From Mya arenaria (Eukaryota > Mollusca > Bivalvia > Myida > Myidae): DNA of 64,000 nucleotides. A program made the translations under genes and the position numbers. The notes beneath the pieces were generated by a model, which saw only the letters and a program-made list of their open reading frames with translations, did no database searches and was not told the origin of the DNA. The stretch covers positions 23,289,473-23,353,472 of the forward strand of contig NC_069126.1 in assembly GCF_026914265.1 (NCBI RefSeq). The letters run 5' to 3'. Shown here piece after piece: positions 1 through 13,018 of this stretch. Every line of letters begins with the position of its first letter. The first letter of the stretch is position 1.

Positions 1-119
1 TAAAAGTGTTAAAAACTATTATGACAAAAATATATAAACTATTTCTAAGCTTATAATAGACTATGCTTTTTCTGCTCCTACACGTGTGAATTATTAAAGA
101 TCTTATCTTACTTTAATGA

Positions 120-198
120 TGCAATCCTTGGCTAAAATTTCAGCGCTGCATTGTTCTACAAAGTTCCGTAAAGTTGATTTTTTTTGCCAAGGATTGCA
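120..198. mobile_element. Short foldback element, about 79 bp
   Basis: TGCAATCCTTGGC at the left and GCCAAGGATTGCA at the right form perfect 13-bp inverted ends, extended to about 17 bp with one mismatch by AAAA/TTTT. No target duplication is clear. Probably a MITE-like remnant. Confidence 0.65.
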
Positions 199-399
199 CT
201 ATAATCGCACTTCATTTAAAATTCATTCCAACGTGCACGTGTTTGTAAAAAAAATGAAATGAGCTTGTTGATAATTAGTTTCAACATCGATAGCTATCTA
301 AAACGCTAAGGCCTTGTATGGTCAGGCCTTGGGCTTGGTCACTTGTTGTTCTCTTCCAGTGTGTAGGACCGTGTCTTTCTAAGATGATATGTTCACACC

Positions 400-446
400 C
401 ACGCTCGCACGCACGCACGCAATCACGCACGCACGTACACACGTGT
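400..446 (+). repeat. (CACG)n-type simple repeat
   Basis: Interrupted CACG/GCAC units. No gene was recognised in the surrounding 200-700 stretch. Confidence 0.75.
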
Positions 447-976
447 TGTATAATATTCACCTTTTTCACATTTGATATTGACATGGGCTAGGGTGGAATG
501 GATGCGACATCTACCTTAATCCGCCAGTGAAGACATACTTTACTCAGCAATATTTTCGTCAAGTCAAGTAGCACTTTTGCCAAAACCATAACTCGACAGT
601 GCATGTATTTCATGCAATGCTTCACTCTTCTACTTTGTTTAATATGTCACAAGCATTGCATGGATATTTCAAGCATTTCTGCTTACTAAATAATGTCATT
701 AGCATTGGCGGATCTAGCATTTGACGTTGGAGGGAGCGCACTTTATTGGCATACCTTGAAGCGCCCCATTTATCAAAAATCTCAAAACTTCAAACATAGC
801 AATGGCAGTGTGTGTATAACACGTGATAAATTACGTCATATATGCTACATCAGAAGGCAACAGTTTGCTTAAAATGAAGGCTTAAATCAAAGATAACTAT
901 TCTTTCATTCACCATTTTAAATGAAGCAAAGGGCAGTCTATGGTGTTTAAAGAGCCACGCCTTCGTATTATTAGCG

Positions 977-1118
977 GAGTTTGATAAGGTGATTAGTTTC
1001 TTCGAACACTTCGACTAACCTGTTTCCAAAATAATGTTTGACAGTGCTCCGTCAGACGGCCGTATTGTGAAAACGTTTGTCGAAGTGTTTTAAGAAACTA
1101 AACTCTCAATCAAACTCT
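977..1118. mobile_element. Inverted-repeat element, about 142 bp
   Basis: The left arm GAGTTTGATAAGGTGATTAG...ACACTTCGAC (977-1015) is matched by the reverse complement of the right arm (1079-1118) over about 38 bp with several mismatches. The loop is about 60 bp. There is no coding content. Confidence 0.7.
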
Positions 1119-1206
1119 GGAAAAAGACCGAACACGGGGCTCCGTGAGCGGCGTAGACTGCGCTATGTTTCATTTAAAAAGGTGAAGAAATAGGAAGTTA
1201 TGTCTG

Positions 1207-1356
1207 TTTAAACCTGCACTCTCACAGATTTACCGCTTTGACAGCAGTCTTATATCACTGGTTTGCATATGATATTTACGCAAATATTGGCTCATTCCAA
1301 GATAAAAAGTAAGAAAAGTTGTCAAAGCAGTAAATCTGTCAGAGTGCAGCTTTAAA
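1207..1356. mobile_element. MITE, family B (TTTAAA-CTGCACTCTCACAG ends), complete-looking
   Basis: Terminal inverted repeats of about 37 bp: TTTAAACCTGCACTCTCACA... CTTTGACA at 1207-1243 against 1320-1356, with three mismatches seen. The 150-bp element has no coding frame. Relatives lie at 7137-7384 and 19398-19575, and an isolated end at 1707-1726. Confidence 0.88.
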
Positions 1357-1437
1357 GTCTCCATTCGATGCAAAATATTGCCTTCCGACGTAGCATTTAT
1401 GACGCAATTTATCACGTGACATACTCACACTGAATGG

Positions 1438-1485
1438 GATCCTCCCCCAAGAAATGTTTGGCTTGTTTTGGTCTAGAATGGTGCA
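1438..1485 (+). mobile_element. Fragment of family C element, part of a disrupted copy
   Basis: CCTCCCCCAAGAAATG and GTCTAGAATGGTGCAT match the centre of family C elements (19648-19927, 32288-32569). GGCGGATCTAGCATTTGACG at 706-725 matches the family C left end. The 977-1118 and 1207-1356 elements lie between, so one old family C copy was probably split by later insertions. Confidence 0.45.
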
Positions 1486-1548
1486 TATTTTCACTGCCAA
1501 GTTAACACTATTGTTTTCTTGGACTTAAACGGGGCGGGGCCCCCGGGG

Positions 1549-1773
1549 TCGACTTTCGTTTGTGTGCAGGATGAGACATCAACGCCCTAAATGAGATAAA
1601 GTTCCCACAGGGAAAGTACTTCTACCGCGTTTAAGGCGCACATAATAGGTTGATGCAAAAATAAATAAATACTTTTAATGAATTACTGCGATCAACTCAC
1701 TTGACTTTAAAGCTGCACTCTCACAGAACTCTCACGGGTTCGACTTTCGTTTGTGTGCAGGATGAGACATCAA
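1549..1773 (+). repeat. 34-bp exact direct repeat flanking 157 bp
   Basis: TCGACTTTCGTTTGTGTGCA followed by GGATGAGACATCAA occurs at 1549-1582 and again at 1740-1773 with no differences. The second copy follows directly after a family B end (1707-1726). It may be a small local duplication or copy-and-paste event. Confidence 0.8.
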
Positions 1774-2099
1774 GTCGTTGTTATATTGAATAACAATGTC
1801 TTTAGAATGATAGCATGAAGAAGTGTCGTCTGTTGTATCCCACAAGACCACTCTCAACCATGTAGAATATCATCGTATATGTCTTCATGCAAGTTTACAT
1901 CGGGATGTTGCTGATCCACAACCTTTTTTATGAGGGAGACAGTTCTCATAAATGGACAACAGTCCTTCGCACAAATTAATGTTTGCATTTTGGTTCCTTG
2001 CAGTGTTCACGCTGCGATGCAACATGAGAAAAAATAACAGTCTGCAAACGTTAGCTAACGTAAGCAACTATTTGCCTAAACTGTTTTCAGTGCAGATTT

Positions 2100-3640
2100 C
2101 AGTGGCAGAGCAAGGAATTCATAACTGGGGCGGGGAGCGGGGGAGGGGTAAAACCGTCAAACCGCCACATTTCTTTTTACTTTCCTGTGTATTGAATATT
2201 GAAATGACACGTATAAATCGTTGATGTAATCCAATACCCTTTAAAAAAACTACATATTTGTATATATAGTATCAGCGTTTCAATTGTAAATGTATCAATT
2301 TTAGGTTCATTTTCCGGCGAACGGGGGAAGGAGGACTTGCGCAGCCGCTAGGCCCGTCACTTGATTTGTAGAGGTACAAGTACTGTCATGATATATCATT
2401 GCAGTATCTACGTAACGGGATACAAAATAACATTTGAACATACATAAAAATGGGATAAGCGCAGCTCTGTGTGATTCTCGTCTACAATGACCATGGCGTT
2501 TTGGGCCCGTCCAATAAACTTCACCAATATTACCCTGTACCAGGAGTCATAGATCATGATTTGAAGGTGCGATTATAAATCGTTTTTTTTTCTTCAAAAT
2601 CACAAACAAATTAACTCGATTTCCATGAAACCATCGAGTGTCAGTGGCATTTCTTGCTTTTAATTTCATACAAGGTTATATACATATATTCATGAGAAAA
2701 GTTCTTAGTGTCTATCAGGTGTTATCAACAAATCAGCAGATCTGGATTTGTATGAGGTAACACAAAAGTTACCTGGTTGGAATTCTGTCAGAGATCTGAA
2801 AGTAATTATGCGAACACAATAATAGCGATATCATCCGTGCTCTAGGTAAGGGACGGGTATATGTATTTTATCTACGATTTCTGGTTTAAGGTTTTTGTTT
2901 CTGTTTTTAGGTAACCTGTTATAACGATTCCTGACAATAGCTAACACGAGGCCCATTATCGGGTACCAACGTGTAATCCATTCCGTTACTATCCTTTCAT
3001 TGAGTGTAACGCGATTTTGTTAGTCGTGGGTATGCAATGATGCCACGTTCTTGTGTGTAAAAGACTTGATTCTATAAGCATAGCAAATAACAAACACCTG
3101 GTTTAAAGGTGCACATTATACGATGATGCATTTTCTCTCATATTAATGTATTATCATGTTATAGTCATTGACTTTCATGATATTAAGCATATGATTTAGC
3201 TACAGATAAAAATATAAGTCTTTATCAATGTTTATTAATTAAAAGGTACGAAGCCACAAATTGAAACAAGTTGAAAAAGTTGAAGTGGAAAAAGCGCCAA
3301 AAGATCGCTTATCTTTTTTACCTGTTACTATATCATATGCATTTTATATGTTTGGACTTGTTAAAGTCACACAATAATGCATTAACATATAAAAAACCCA
3401 TCAACCTATCATTTTGCGTGTTTTAAGTTGTCATATTCACTTTTGTATTGTCATCAACACTTTTTGTATTAATGTACTGCATATAATTCCACCAAGTACA
3501 GTACCGGTCCCTCCGAGAGGCATGATCAGTATTTGGTGTAAGAGGGGGCGCAACTCCTAGGGGTCAAAGTTTTGGATATTGTTCGCCCCTCCTCCTATAC
3601 ACATTTAGTAGTTTTTCATGTGAGTTCTTAATTTTACCGA
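2100..3640. other. No gene seen; scattered GC-rich repeat scraps
   Basis: GGGGCGGGGAGCGGGGGAGG at 2128-2147, CGGCGAACGGGGGAAGGAGG near 2315 and AGAGGGGGCGCAACTCCTAG near 3541 resemble worn pieces of family C-type elements. A worn piece of the GCGCCAAAA-bearing family also occurs near 3240-3320. The rest is AT-rich and unassigned. Confidence 0.4.
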
Positions 3641-4043
3641 CGTAGATGTTGTCCAAGATCAATAAATTATTATATATACATTGGCAGCGTCAATGAAAAC
3701 TCCTTTCTCAGCTTCTATCTTTGATAATGACCTTAAGCAACATCTAAGTATGAATACAAGCACTGTAAAACAGATTTGTTTGCAGTATATACACAAGATG
3801 CTGCTTACTGATTGTTTTTCCGGGCAAACTTATATTGTCGAAAGAATACGGATTGAATGCACCAAAACACTCTATTTGATTTTTTTTTATATAAAAAGCA
3901 AGTTTCTCTCATGAAGGGAGCTCATGTTAAGCAACCGAAGCTGCATGATCAATCATAGAGCAACGATCTTGTTTATCAGCCATCTAACTAAAAGCGTATG
4001 TGTTCAATAATAGTCTGCATGTTGTGAACGATGATGTGAACAT

Positions 4044-4408
4044 GAAAGATGCACTCTTACACCCAGATAGTATTTACCACAATTAATACAATTGTTTTAA
4101 TATACCAAAAAGGGTGAATAAATGTCGAAAACAATGGTATTTATGAAGGAAACTGGGTTTAATTTGTTAATAAGGTGCAGAAAACACGGTATTCCTACCT
4201 TTATGAAACGTTAGTAAATCTGAATAAATCATTTAACATCTACCTATCATTTAATAGTTTTGCGTTTTCAGCTAGTAAATACTAGGTTCCAATCTTGTTA
4301 TCAGTAATATATATTTTCCATTAATGCATTATTTAGTAAGTAGCTAAAGGTTTATCACTCAAATTTTTGTTATACATGTGTATGTATTGATTTTGAATCA
4401 CTTAAATA
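4044..4408 (+). mobile_element. MITE, family A (AAAGATGCACTCTTA left end)
   Basis: Shares AAAGATGCACTCTTAC, ACAATTAATACAATTG, AATAAATGTCGAAAACAATG and TATACATGTGTATGTATTGA with the copies at 18425-18882, 40719-41096 and 63141-63521. The right terminus (GAGTGTCACTTTAA elsewhere) is worn here. No coding frame. Confidence 0.85.
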
Positions 4409-5100
4409 TTATACCATGGGCATAGGTTTTAAAACACCATGCGCTACAGCTTAGTTTCTGTGTTGATTTCATTGCTAATATGCTTGAGAGTCAACATCAT
4501 CGCGGGGGAGCGTACCACGGACCACCTACTTAACTGCCTTGCACATCCAAAACGACATGAAAACGCCTCTGGCTGGTCTCAAATAACAACAAATCGTTGG
4601 GGATAGATTACATGACAATCATACTCAAGACGATGTTTTACTGAAACGTTTTCGGCATGTCTGTATACATAAACAATTGATCCTGTGTTATAATTTTAAA
4701 TAATGAGTTACTAACGCTAAGTAGAGCTGATTGATGTTTTAGTTCCTGTAATTGTCGAGTACTAGGCTGGACAACGTCTTTCCTTAGCCATATCGCACTA
4801 CTTTAAATACAATTCACTGTCTGTGATGTGGAATTTCAAGACGATAGTAAATCACGAGATCTTGAGAACCTAGAGTTTTTTTTCTGCAAGCTAGTTACAA
4901 ACAAATGTATGTGGTGTCAGATAGTGCCAGGTGAGCGATAGCTGAATCGAGAGTGTGCATGGCTCTCCGTATATACCATAGGAATTATATCATACAAGAA
5001 ACATCAGAACAGGCGCAGCGATACAAAAAGGTACGAACGTCTGATAAATACTTGTGATCTAAAGGAAAACTAGATCCGCAGACTCCAGACCAATCGGAAC

Positions 5101-5398
5101 TTTTATTCAATATATGAGACCGAAGCTTGTCGGAGATGGCCGAGTTGTTGTAACATTTCGGCTATTATCCAATATATGAGACCGAAGCTTGTCGGAGATG
5201 ACCGAGTTGTTGTACCAGTTCGGCTTTTATCCAATATATGAGACCGAAGCCTGTCGGAGACAGCCGAGTAGTTGTAACAGTTGGGCTATTATCCAAAATA
5301 TATCAGACCGAAGCTTGTCGGAGATGACCGAGTTGTTGTACCAGTTCGGCGATTATCAAAATAAATGAGATCGAAACTTGTCGGAGATGGCCTAGTTG
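5101..5398 (+). repeat. Tandem repeat, about 62-bp unit, five copies
   Basis: Units contain ATATATGAGACCGAAGCTTG, TCGGAGATG-CCGAGTTGTTG and TTCGGC. Copies differ by several percent, and the last is cut short at GGCCTAGTTGAT. No coding frame spans them. The array lies in otherwise unassigned AT-rich DNA. Confidence 0.9.
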
Positions 5399-5399
5399 A

Positions 5400-7130
5400 T
5401 ACGCTTTAGTCAAGCCCAGTAGGGCACGTAAAACGCTTTATAGAATAAGTTTTCATTTGTATTTCAAGATCATGAAGTTTCTTTGCAGGTACAAATACGG
5501 AGTAGACAGCTGTTTAGTACGTGTTTTGTCATCTTTTTTTTGCTCGTTCTGTAAGCTGCTTATCAAAAATTACTATGACTTTTCGAGGAGAAGAATGTTT
5601 GTTACTTTTCCAGCCAACGTCGAAAAGTAAGTAACGTCATAGTTTCTGCTGGAATATTTTTGAACCGGTCACAACCAACTGAAAGATAGCTTTAGACGAA
5701 TTGCCGTTGCCGCGATAACTCAGACTACCATCATCTTGCGGTACTAAATTCAAATTGTCTAATTTTGATAGCCAATCAAGCAAATAAGTGCTTATATGCT
5801 TTCCAAACCTTCTACGCAGTGATCTCCCTTGATGATCAGAGAAAAGGACTACAATTGCCTGCGAAATTAGCTGGATGTCGGCTTGCTTTTTTGAAAAAAA
5901 AGTTTTTTACTCGTATTCATGCAATATTTGATTAAAGTACTATTACATAACATTGATTTACAATTTCAATCGAGTGGAATTTGGTGATTTCCACGTTAAG
6001 GATGAGAAATAAGCCTGAAACCAGATTAAACATTTTGAAATTTCTTTTTAGATTAACTTCACTGAACGATACACTTTTTGAAGAAATACATTGAAAATAC
6101 CCCATGCTCATAATACGAAACACCAGAACTTATACATAATATGAACATCAGCAATAATTTGCGGAATGGGTCGAAGCAAGAACTATTACAATATAATAAG
6201 CATGAACATGCAAGGATTCCTATAAGCTTCGTTTGTTGCTTGGTGAGTCTGTGAGAACTCATCATGCTACGATTTGCCTGGTATGTACGGCGGCACGCGC
6301 CAACTATCCAGATGGAAGCCAAACAGTGGAATTTTTCTGTGGTTGTTGTGGCAAAAACATGTTAAGTGTTATAGAGGTGCGTGTCGGGGTCTATAGGAAG
6401 TTTCAGAAGAGCAAACCTTTACTTTTATGCCTATGTGGCTATCAATTACCTACGATCAAATACATTTTGTACAGCCTACACGTTAATTTACTTCCTGTGA
6501 AAACTCACCAAATATGAAATATGTTAAATCAAAGGAAAATCTGAGCAAACTTAGGTAAAAAAATCATTTCTTAGTTACCGTTTTTACCGTTAAAATAAAG
6601 GATCGGTACGTTGGAACAATTTCTGATTTTTAAGGTTAATCTGTGTCTGTCATGATATGATTTTCACACATACAACCGTCGCCATTTTGTCCTGTGGAGA
6701 TCTATAAAACAATACATCTGTTGACCATATCTGTATGCCATGTCTCTGTACGACTATGTATTTTATACTATTTGATATGGCAATGTATGTGGTGACATTT
6801 CATGCGGAGTAAAAAATAATGTTAAGTCCTGTTGTTTACGCGTCTGCCCAGTGCACGAAGCTATCGAATGTGTACCTTAAAAGCGGGAAAATAACGGTAA
6901 GAATACATATGATGTCAATACAAATTTCTATAACCTGTGATGGATGAACAAGAACAAAGAGAAGGAATAACAGAGGGTCTTCGATAAGGTGAAGAAAATC
7001 AGGGCTTCCAACAGGGGTCTTAAACCCAAGAGTCAAAGACTCATTGGGTGTGAATCGAGCAACACAAAATTATGAAAAGCAGAAAGAGAACACAAACTTG
7101 TTGCAATTAACTACCTTTTCACAGATTTCA
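5400..7130. other. No supported gene
   Basis: AT-rich single-copy-looking DNA. Overlapping open frames on both strands near 5930-6520 (Cys- and hydrophobic-rich) have no recognisable domain, no conserved start context and no obvious splice partners, so I do not call them genes. Confidence 0.45.
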
Positions 7131-7136
7131 CATGAC

Positions 7137-7384
7137 TTAAAGCTGCACTCTCACAGGTGTACCCTTTTTTTTTCCTTTTTTTTATCTTTTGTCTTGGAAA
7201 GAGCAAATTTTTGCGTTAATATCTGCAAACCAACGATAAAAGATTGCTAGTAAAAGATAAGATCGCAGATTTTCATATTTCTGTTCGAAAATTAATGTTT
7301 TATGACTTAAACCAAGTCATGTCGCTCCAAGACAAAAAATAAACAAGTTGTCAAAATGTTCAATCTGTGAGAGTGCAGCTTAAA
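7137..7384. mobile_element. MITE, family B, longer member (248 bp)
   Basis: TTAAAGCTGCACTCTCACAG at the left and CTGTGAGAGTGCAGCTTAAA at the right are near-perfect terminal inverted repeats. The interior holds GACAAAAAATAAACAAGTTGTCAAAA, as in the 19.4-kb copy. No coding frame. Confidence 0.88.
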
Positions 7385-7900
7385 GTTACGGCGTAGATTC
7401 TTTCATGAAACAGGCCATTTGGTTATACAAAATATTATTCATCTTAGTCATATGACAAAGCATACTAACAGTTATATTAACTTATCATCACTCATTATGA
7501 TGAGTGTTTTTTCATTGCGATTCACACAAAGATTGGTACAAAGACGCATGCTTTAATTATCGAAAAGCGACAATACAATTTTTTTGAGGTTTTGTTGTTA
7601 CAGCGATCTAAAGAAGTTTATATTATCTGTGTTCATGTTTATCTCCCTATCCATTCGAAGGGTACACCTTTCCGTAACTCTATCCAAGGGAGAGAAATCC
7701 GTTATCTTTGGTGTGGTTTTGTTGCACCGCATTTATGGTTCGTGATAATGAGCAAATTGTAATCCCCTGGCACATAATCTCATATTCGATCCGTCTATAT
7801 CCGTCAAAGAAGTGTTATGTGCTTTGTTTATACTGATTTCTTTTAGCTTTAAGCTCGATTGTGGAGAAAGATTGTTAAGAGGCATTGAGAAAGTACCCCA

Positions 7901-8211
7901 CACAAACGGATCCCGGGGGGGGGCGCACCCGGCTTGGAGGGGGGTGGGGTCACACCCTGCGCGCACCCCTCTCCCCTAAAATCGTCCAAGTCTACTTTTA
8001 TTTCAATATTGGAGATAAAAAGTAATAAAATACAATATGTACGCCCCAAATACACCATTTCGGACTAGAAAATGTTCAAGTTTTTTGGGGGTATCCCCCT
8101 GTCAACATTTTAAACCACAGATATTTTTCGGTTCTGATGGAGGAGCGCAAGTCAAAAGGTTACGCCCATAAGTAACGCCCCGTTTAACGTCAAAGCCTAG
8201 ATCCACCCCTG
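7901..8211 (-). mobile_element. hAT-like non-autonomous element, family C, reversed
   Basis: On the - strand it starts CAGGGGTGGATCTAGG and ends GGGATCCGTTTGTG, matching the copies at 19648-19927 and 32288-32569. Shared interior motifs are GACTTGCGCTCC, a GTCCGAAATGGTGTATTTGG-like stretch and a G-rich tail. No transposase frame. Confidence 0.75.
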
Positions 8212-9739
8212 CCCCTGGAAGGGAAGGATAGGGGTCAACCCCAGATTTTCTTGGGTGAGAGGCAGTACCATATGAAGTTAACTTTAAATGTATTCATGTT
8301 TGTAACAGAAAGTCCAATTTTGATACTGACTTTAGCGGAATGAACCTGAGATGCGTAACAATATAATAGTATGTAAAGCCATTCTGATCTGTCAAAGTTA
8401 CACAAGATGTCCGACAGGGTACGGGCTGGTTTTCATTTATGTAAATATACCTATGGTGTACAATTGGGGACGGGAGGAGGAGGTGTTAACATCGTTAATG
8501 TTGTTCCAATCATCGCGACACCGCCAGGATACGGCACTAGACACATCACTTTGAAATAAAGAAATGAGAAATCGTACAAATGAATGAAACTTGTCTGAAA
8601 AATATAAAGTTTATTTTATTCCAGGCATGTTCGCATGCAATTTTCCCTAACCTTTACTGACATACGATATATTGTTACATTTGAAAACAGTGTCTTGTTT
8701 CCTAATACGTGACTCTGGAGTGTGTTTGGCTTTGTGGCCACACTATTTGTTTAACCCCTGCCCTCTTGCGTGCCAGATAAAGCCGCATTTTGAGATTCTC
8801 CGTACTGCGAATCACTCCCTCGAGTCCTTAGTCGCCAAACCATTGGCAACACAATGCAATTTGATTGAGGCCCTAATCACGTGAAATTGTTATATATGCA
8901 AAATAAACATAAATTTTCCTCAAAGAATATCTTAGGCCCTTAATCGCTCACCTATCCTCAGAGCACTGTCGTTTCTGCGTCGTTCTGTCTGCACCAGTTA
9001 GGAACCACACGAGGCAAATAGTAGAAAATGAACATTTAATTAACACTAACAAATTTTACTAAACAAGCATGGCAAAAACATTTTACTTAACAGGCATGGC
9101 AAATTACAAAACAAGGGATGTAACAATTGTTTACTTTTAATGAAGGTCTACGGTGTAGGCGAGATAATTATGTACTTTTCTTTTTAAGATTAATAAAATC
9201 AAACAAATGAGTATGGCAATCAAAGAAACCCTGATTAACCTTGTACATAGTGTTCTGATCATCACACATACATCTACGATAATACAGAACAAATATTAAA
9301 GAAACCGAATTAAAATCTAGAAGCCCATTAATATATAATTATGTGCATACACAGCAATATTAGTATTGAAATATACAAATTGTTTTAATAAGTACTTTAG
9401 TACACATCTATTCAAGGCAAAAACAACAACTATATTCCGAAATATGTATGGTAATTCGACAGCCAATATGCAAAAACAAAACAAAAACACAATATTTTCA
9501 CATTTAACAAGACTTAGTTACATTAACTGTTAAGTATGAGTAAATAACACATAAATTATATGCATGATAACATGAACTGGAGCAACTATGTTTTGAGGAT
9601 GTTTTGTTTCTCTTTCTACAAACGTAACTAAAAAGCATAATTAAGTGTAAATCTTGACAAATTATCTCAGTTAGCTTGCATACTTCCCAGAACACATTTT
9701 TTCTAAGTATGCATGATTTTGTTTTTCGAAAGTTGGAGA
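8212..9739. other. No supported gene; AT-rich spacer
   Basis: Only short open frames lacking recognisable domains. The stretch borders the retroelement fossil to its right. Nothing else identifiable. Confidence 0.45.
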
Positions 9740-11530
9740 ATGATGTCCTTAACCGACACTGAATTTAGTTCGTGCGTAAACTGAGTTCTATGTGTCCACA
9801 GCTCCCGCGAGGAGAGACCTGATTTACTTAATCGCGAACCCACCTGGTTCATACCGAACAAGTTCACCTTCAAATTCTGTTATAGCTTTCTCAGCAATTA
9901 GTTTTTTTGCTGAAGTTCTTTACGCGTCCTATTTCAAGAACACTGTCAAGTCTTTGGGAAATGTCATCTGACCGTAAAGCCACAAATCCAGGTGCAGGGT
10001 CAACACGGATAACTGCAGGTGGTCCAGCTAACGGTCGTAGTTCTGTACATGAACAAGTTCAACTTCCCTGATAGTGTCTCTCTTTTCGTCATCTATGATG
10101 CAAGCTTTAGTGTAAGAAGTCACATAAAAGTTTCACGCAAAACAAGTATTGTCCGACAGCTACGTTTCAAGATATCTGCTGAAAATGTTGTACCAATACA
10201 CTCTGGGGGATTCTCGCTCATCTGCTCTTAAACGGGTACAGGAACTTTTAGTAGTGAAGAGTACAAGTGACACTGGGTGTTTGCAATAGATAAATCTAGG
10301 ACATTTAACATGTCTTATCATTACAAGTTCAAGTTGGTGTTTTGTCGAATGGTCTAACTTGACGTGCAGAGCATTTACGAGACCATCCAGTACTGACTTT
10401 GGTAAAACAATCAACTCAGCAGATGGAAGTAACGGATCAGTTCGTTTCACCACTAACAAGTTATCATTTGCAATATACGTGACCCGTAGGTATATAACGT
10501 TTAACATCTTTTAGATGGGTGAGCTTCTTAGAAGGACGAGTCCCTTGTGTCAGGTGAGAATGTGTACGTCGTAGATCAGGATACGGACTGAATTTGTAGC
10601 CATGATGATCTAGTGGCAAATGGAAGACGAACAGATCGATTCAGTATGTCATCTACTTTTACAGAACGATCTACAGACTCCTCAGTCAGGCAAATGAAGG
10701 TACACAGTTGGCAGTTGGGCTCTATGCAATCTGATGCATTTCGGCTAGCAAAGTATGAAGGTATGTTTGCTGAACTCGCAATATGTCTTACATAGACCTG
10801 ATAGCGACTGACAATGCAAAGGAAGTAGGTTACCCTTGGACCTGCTGAAAATTCACCTCTATACAACTTTTCCACAGCCTAAACACATCAGTGAGTCAGT
10901 TCAATATACCTTCTCTTGAGATTGTTATCCGGCAATCGGATCATCTAATGGAGAAAGTTAAGTTGAGATATGTGGTAGACCAGCCCTAAAACTTTGTACG
11001 CACCGATAAAAGATCGTAAGCCACGAACAGTCTCTGGAAGAGCCACGAAGATAAAGTAGCAGTGCGATGGGAGCTTGCGGAAATCTGACCACCAGATCAT
11101 ATCCATCCGAGTATGCCTGTTGTCTTTGGACAACTCACTGTTTCGGATGGTAACAAACTTAGGCGACATCTTGAAAGGGCCTCTAACACACGTTGTCAGT
11201 TGCACAAAAGATGATCTACAGAGTTTGCCCCACAGTACAAGTCATCGGCAAGATTGGCTACCATACCAACCTGTACAAGGTCACCATGTACTCGACACAT
11301 TAGCTTAAACCTTATCCTTGCATGCACATAGCAGAACGTGTATAGACACGCACTCCTCTGAGCGGGATAGCAACGCTACAGTACTTCATGGATTTTGTGC
11401 ACTTTTGAATATACATTTCCACTGGCCAATAGTTCGTAATGTCGAGTCTACATCTGGAAGTAAGCTTGGTTGTGGTTAAGAGTATCTTTCTACATCTGAG
11501 AAGAGGGTGACAAGATGATAGCATCCCTTT
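9740..11530 (-). mobile_element. LTR-type retroelement fossil, pol remnant (broken)
   Basis: Reading leftward on the - strand, stretches resemble in order a reverse transcriptase C-terminal region (PETVRGLRSFIGAYKVL, about 11.0 kb), an RNase H segment (YVRHIASSANIPSYFASRNA, about 10.7 kb), an integrase zinc-binding region (LDGLVNALHVKLDHSTKHQ, about 10.3 kb) and integrase core to C-terminal sequence down to about 9.74 kb. The order RT-RNase H-integrase fits a Ty3/gypsy-like LTR element; the family is not certain. No LTRs, gag or protease were found. It is broken, with at least several breaks, and appears old. No target duplication is visible. Confidence 0.75.
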
Positions 11531-11640
11531 GGCTGTTTAACTAAGAATGAGGGGTTAAGATACTCAGCTGTAACGTTGGCATTTTTAGGTCGACCAATGG
11601 TCGTTATCTCCGTTGACAAATTTACAAAGACAAATACCAG

Positions 11641-11787
11641 GGGCCGTATTCAATATCTTTCTTATTATTGTTCTTAGACACGCCTAAGTGATCCCATTAG
11701 CCAGTTATCTTTACAGTCCAATAAAAAAACCTTAGATTATAATCTTAAAATAAAGTGAAATCTGAGGTGGTTATTGAATACAGTCCG
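11641..11787. mobile_element. MITE, about 147 bp (GGCCGTATTCAATA ends)
   Basis: GGCCGTATTCAATA at the left and TATTGAATACAGTCC at the right form imperfect inverted repeats of about 15 bp. The interior (TTCTTAGACACGCCTAAGTG, AACCTTAGATTATAATC) contains TTAAG/CTTAG motifs akin to family G at 35808-35954. Confidence 0.7.
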
Positions 11788-11789
11788 TG

Positions 11790-13018
11790 AAAGTGTAGAC
11801 CTTAGTTCTCCAAATGTATCAGAATACCTTAAAATTACGTACTTAAAAAAGAGGCCATGTTATTCCGGATACCCTCAAACAACCGGCTTGTATATTTTCA
11901 TAAACAAGCAGAATAGCTCACTTTATTGTCTCTGTATTTAAACAATTCTTGTAACAACTATCAAAAAATACAAACGATTTTCATATAATAATGTATTACC
12001 CGGTACACAAACAGACGTGCCGAGAGTGGGGCTGGAATCACTGATCCCTTGGGCCATGAAAACGAACGGTCTCAAGTCTAGGTCTAGACACAGGCTCAGA
12101 AAACCTCTTTTAGTTAATTACAAAGAATCATCTTTTTTTCATTCGTTTTACAACAATAAATGTGAATAAATGACAGTTCTGATTTGTTATAAAATTCAGC
12201 AATTTTTATCACAAATACTTGACTAAGATGAGTTACAATAAAATGAAGGTTTGCAGATTTGCAACTTGTGTCTGAACCCAGACTTGTGACTGTTCATTAT
12301 CACTGCCCCTGGTTTATGAGCTAGATGCTCTGAAAACTGAGATATGTTGTCGACCTGTTAGTCAAATCTCAAGCTGCAATTTTTAACTTTAAGCCATGCC
12401 ATTAAAAGTCGTGTTAAAAAGAAGCTCTAGTTATCTTTTGGTTTGCGACTTAAAAAGTTTCATATTATATGAAAATTAACATATGATTGAGTGTTTTTAG
12501 AATGGCTAAACAGTTTACGCTGTATAGTCTAACCTATAGAATGACATAAAAACGCAATTTTTGCTACATTTGGACATGTATGAAACAACTGAAATTATTG
12601 TAAAACCCATTATTTTGAAAAGCTATAAGTACATTCAGATTGTTTTTGCAGTGAAACGTTACCAGAAACATCGTTTTTAATTTATTTTCCTTTGACTGAG
12701 TTTTCATCTATTAATATGTAGGAATGTGTATAAAAGAAAATAGTTTTTTTTAAAAAGCGTAGTTTTGACTGGATATATTTAAGCATAGCGTGTTATGATT
12801 AAACTTTAAAGTTTATTTCGGTGTAATTTTGAAAGCCCGCCACCTTATGCGCCGTCAGCGCTTTGATTAAAATTATAATAATTCATAGAAGAAGTAATAT
12901 AACACAAAAACATGCAGCTTGAACAAAAGTATCACTATGCAATATGCATATAGCAAGAGGTTTTTATGGCAACGGTAGATAAATATTTATAATGATATGA
13001 TAATGTGTGTGTTGAAAA
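11790..13018. other. No supported gene before the 66-bp array
   Basis: AT-rich DNA with no recognisable coding region, RNA gene or terminal repeats. It ends where diverged 66-bp units begin. Confidence 0.4.

Noticed and set aside
6059-6517. Overlapping Cys-rich frames on both strands
   Set aside because: They oppose each other over the same DNA and neither shows a family motif.
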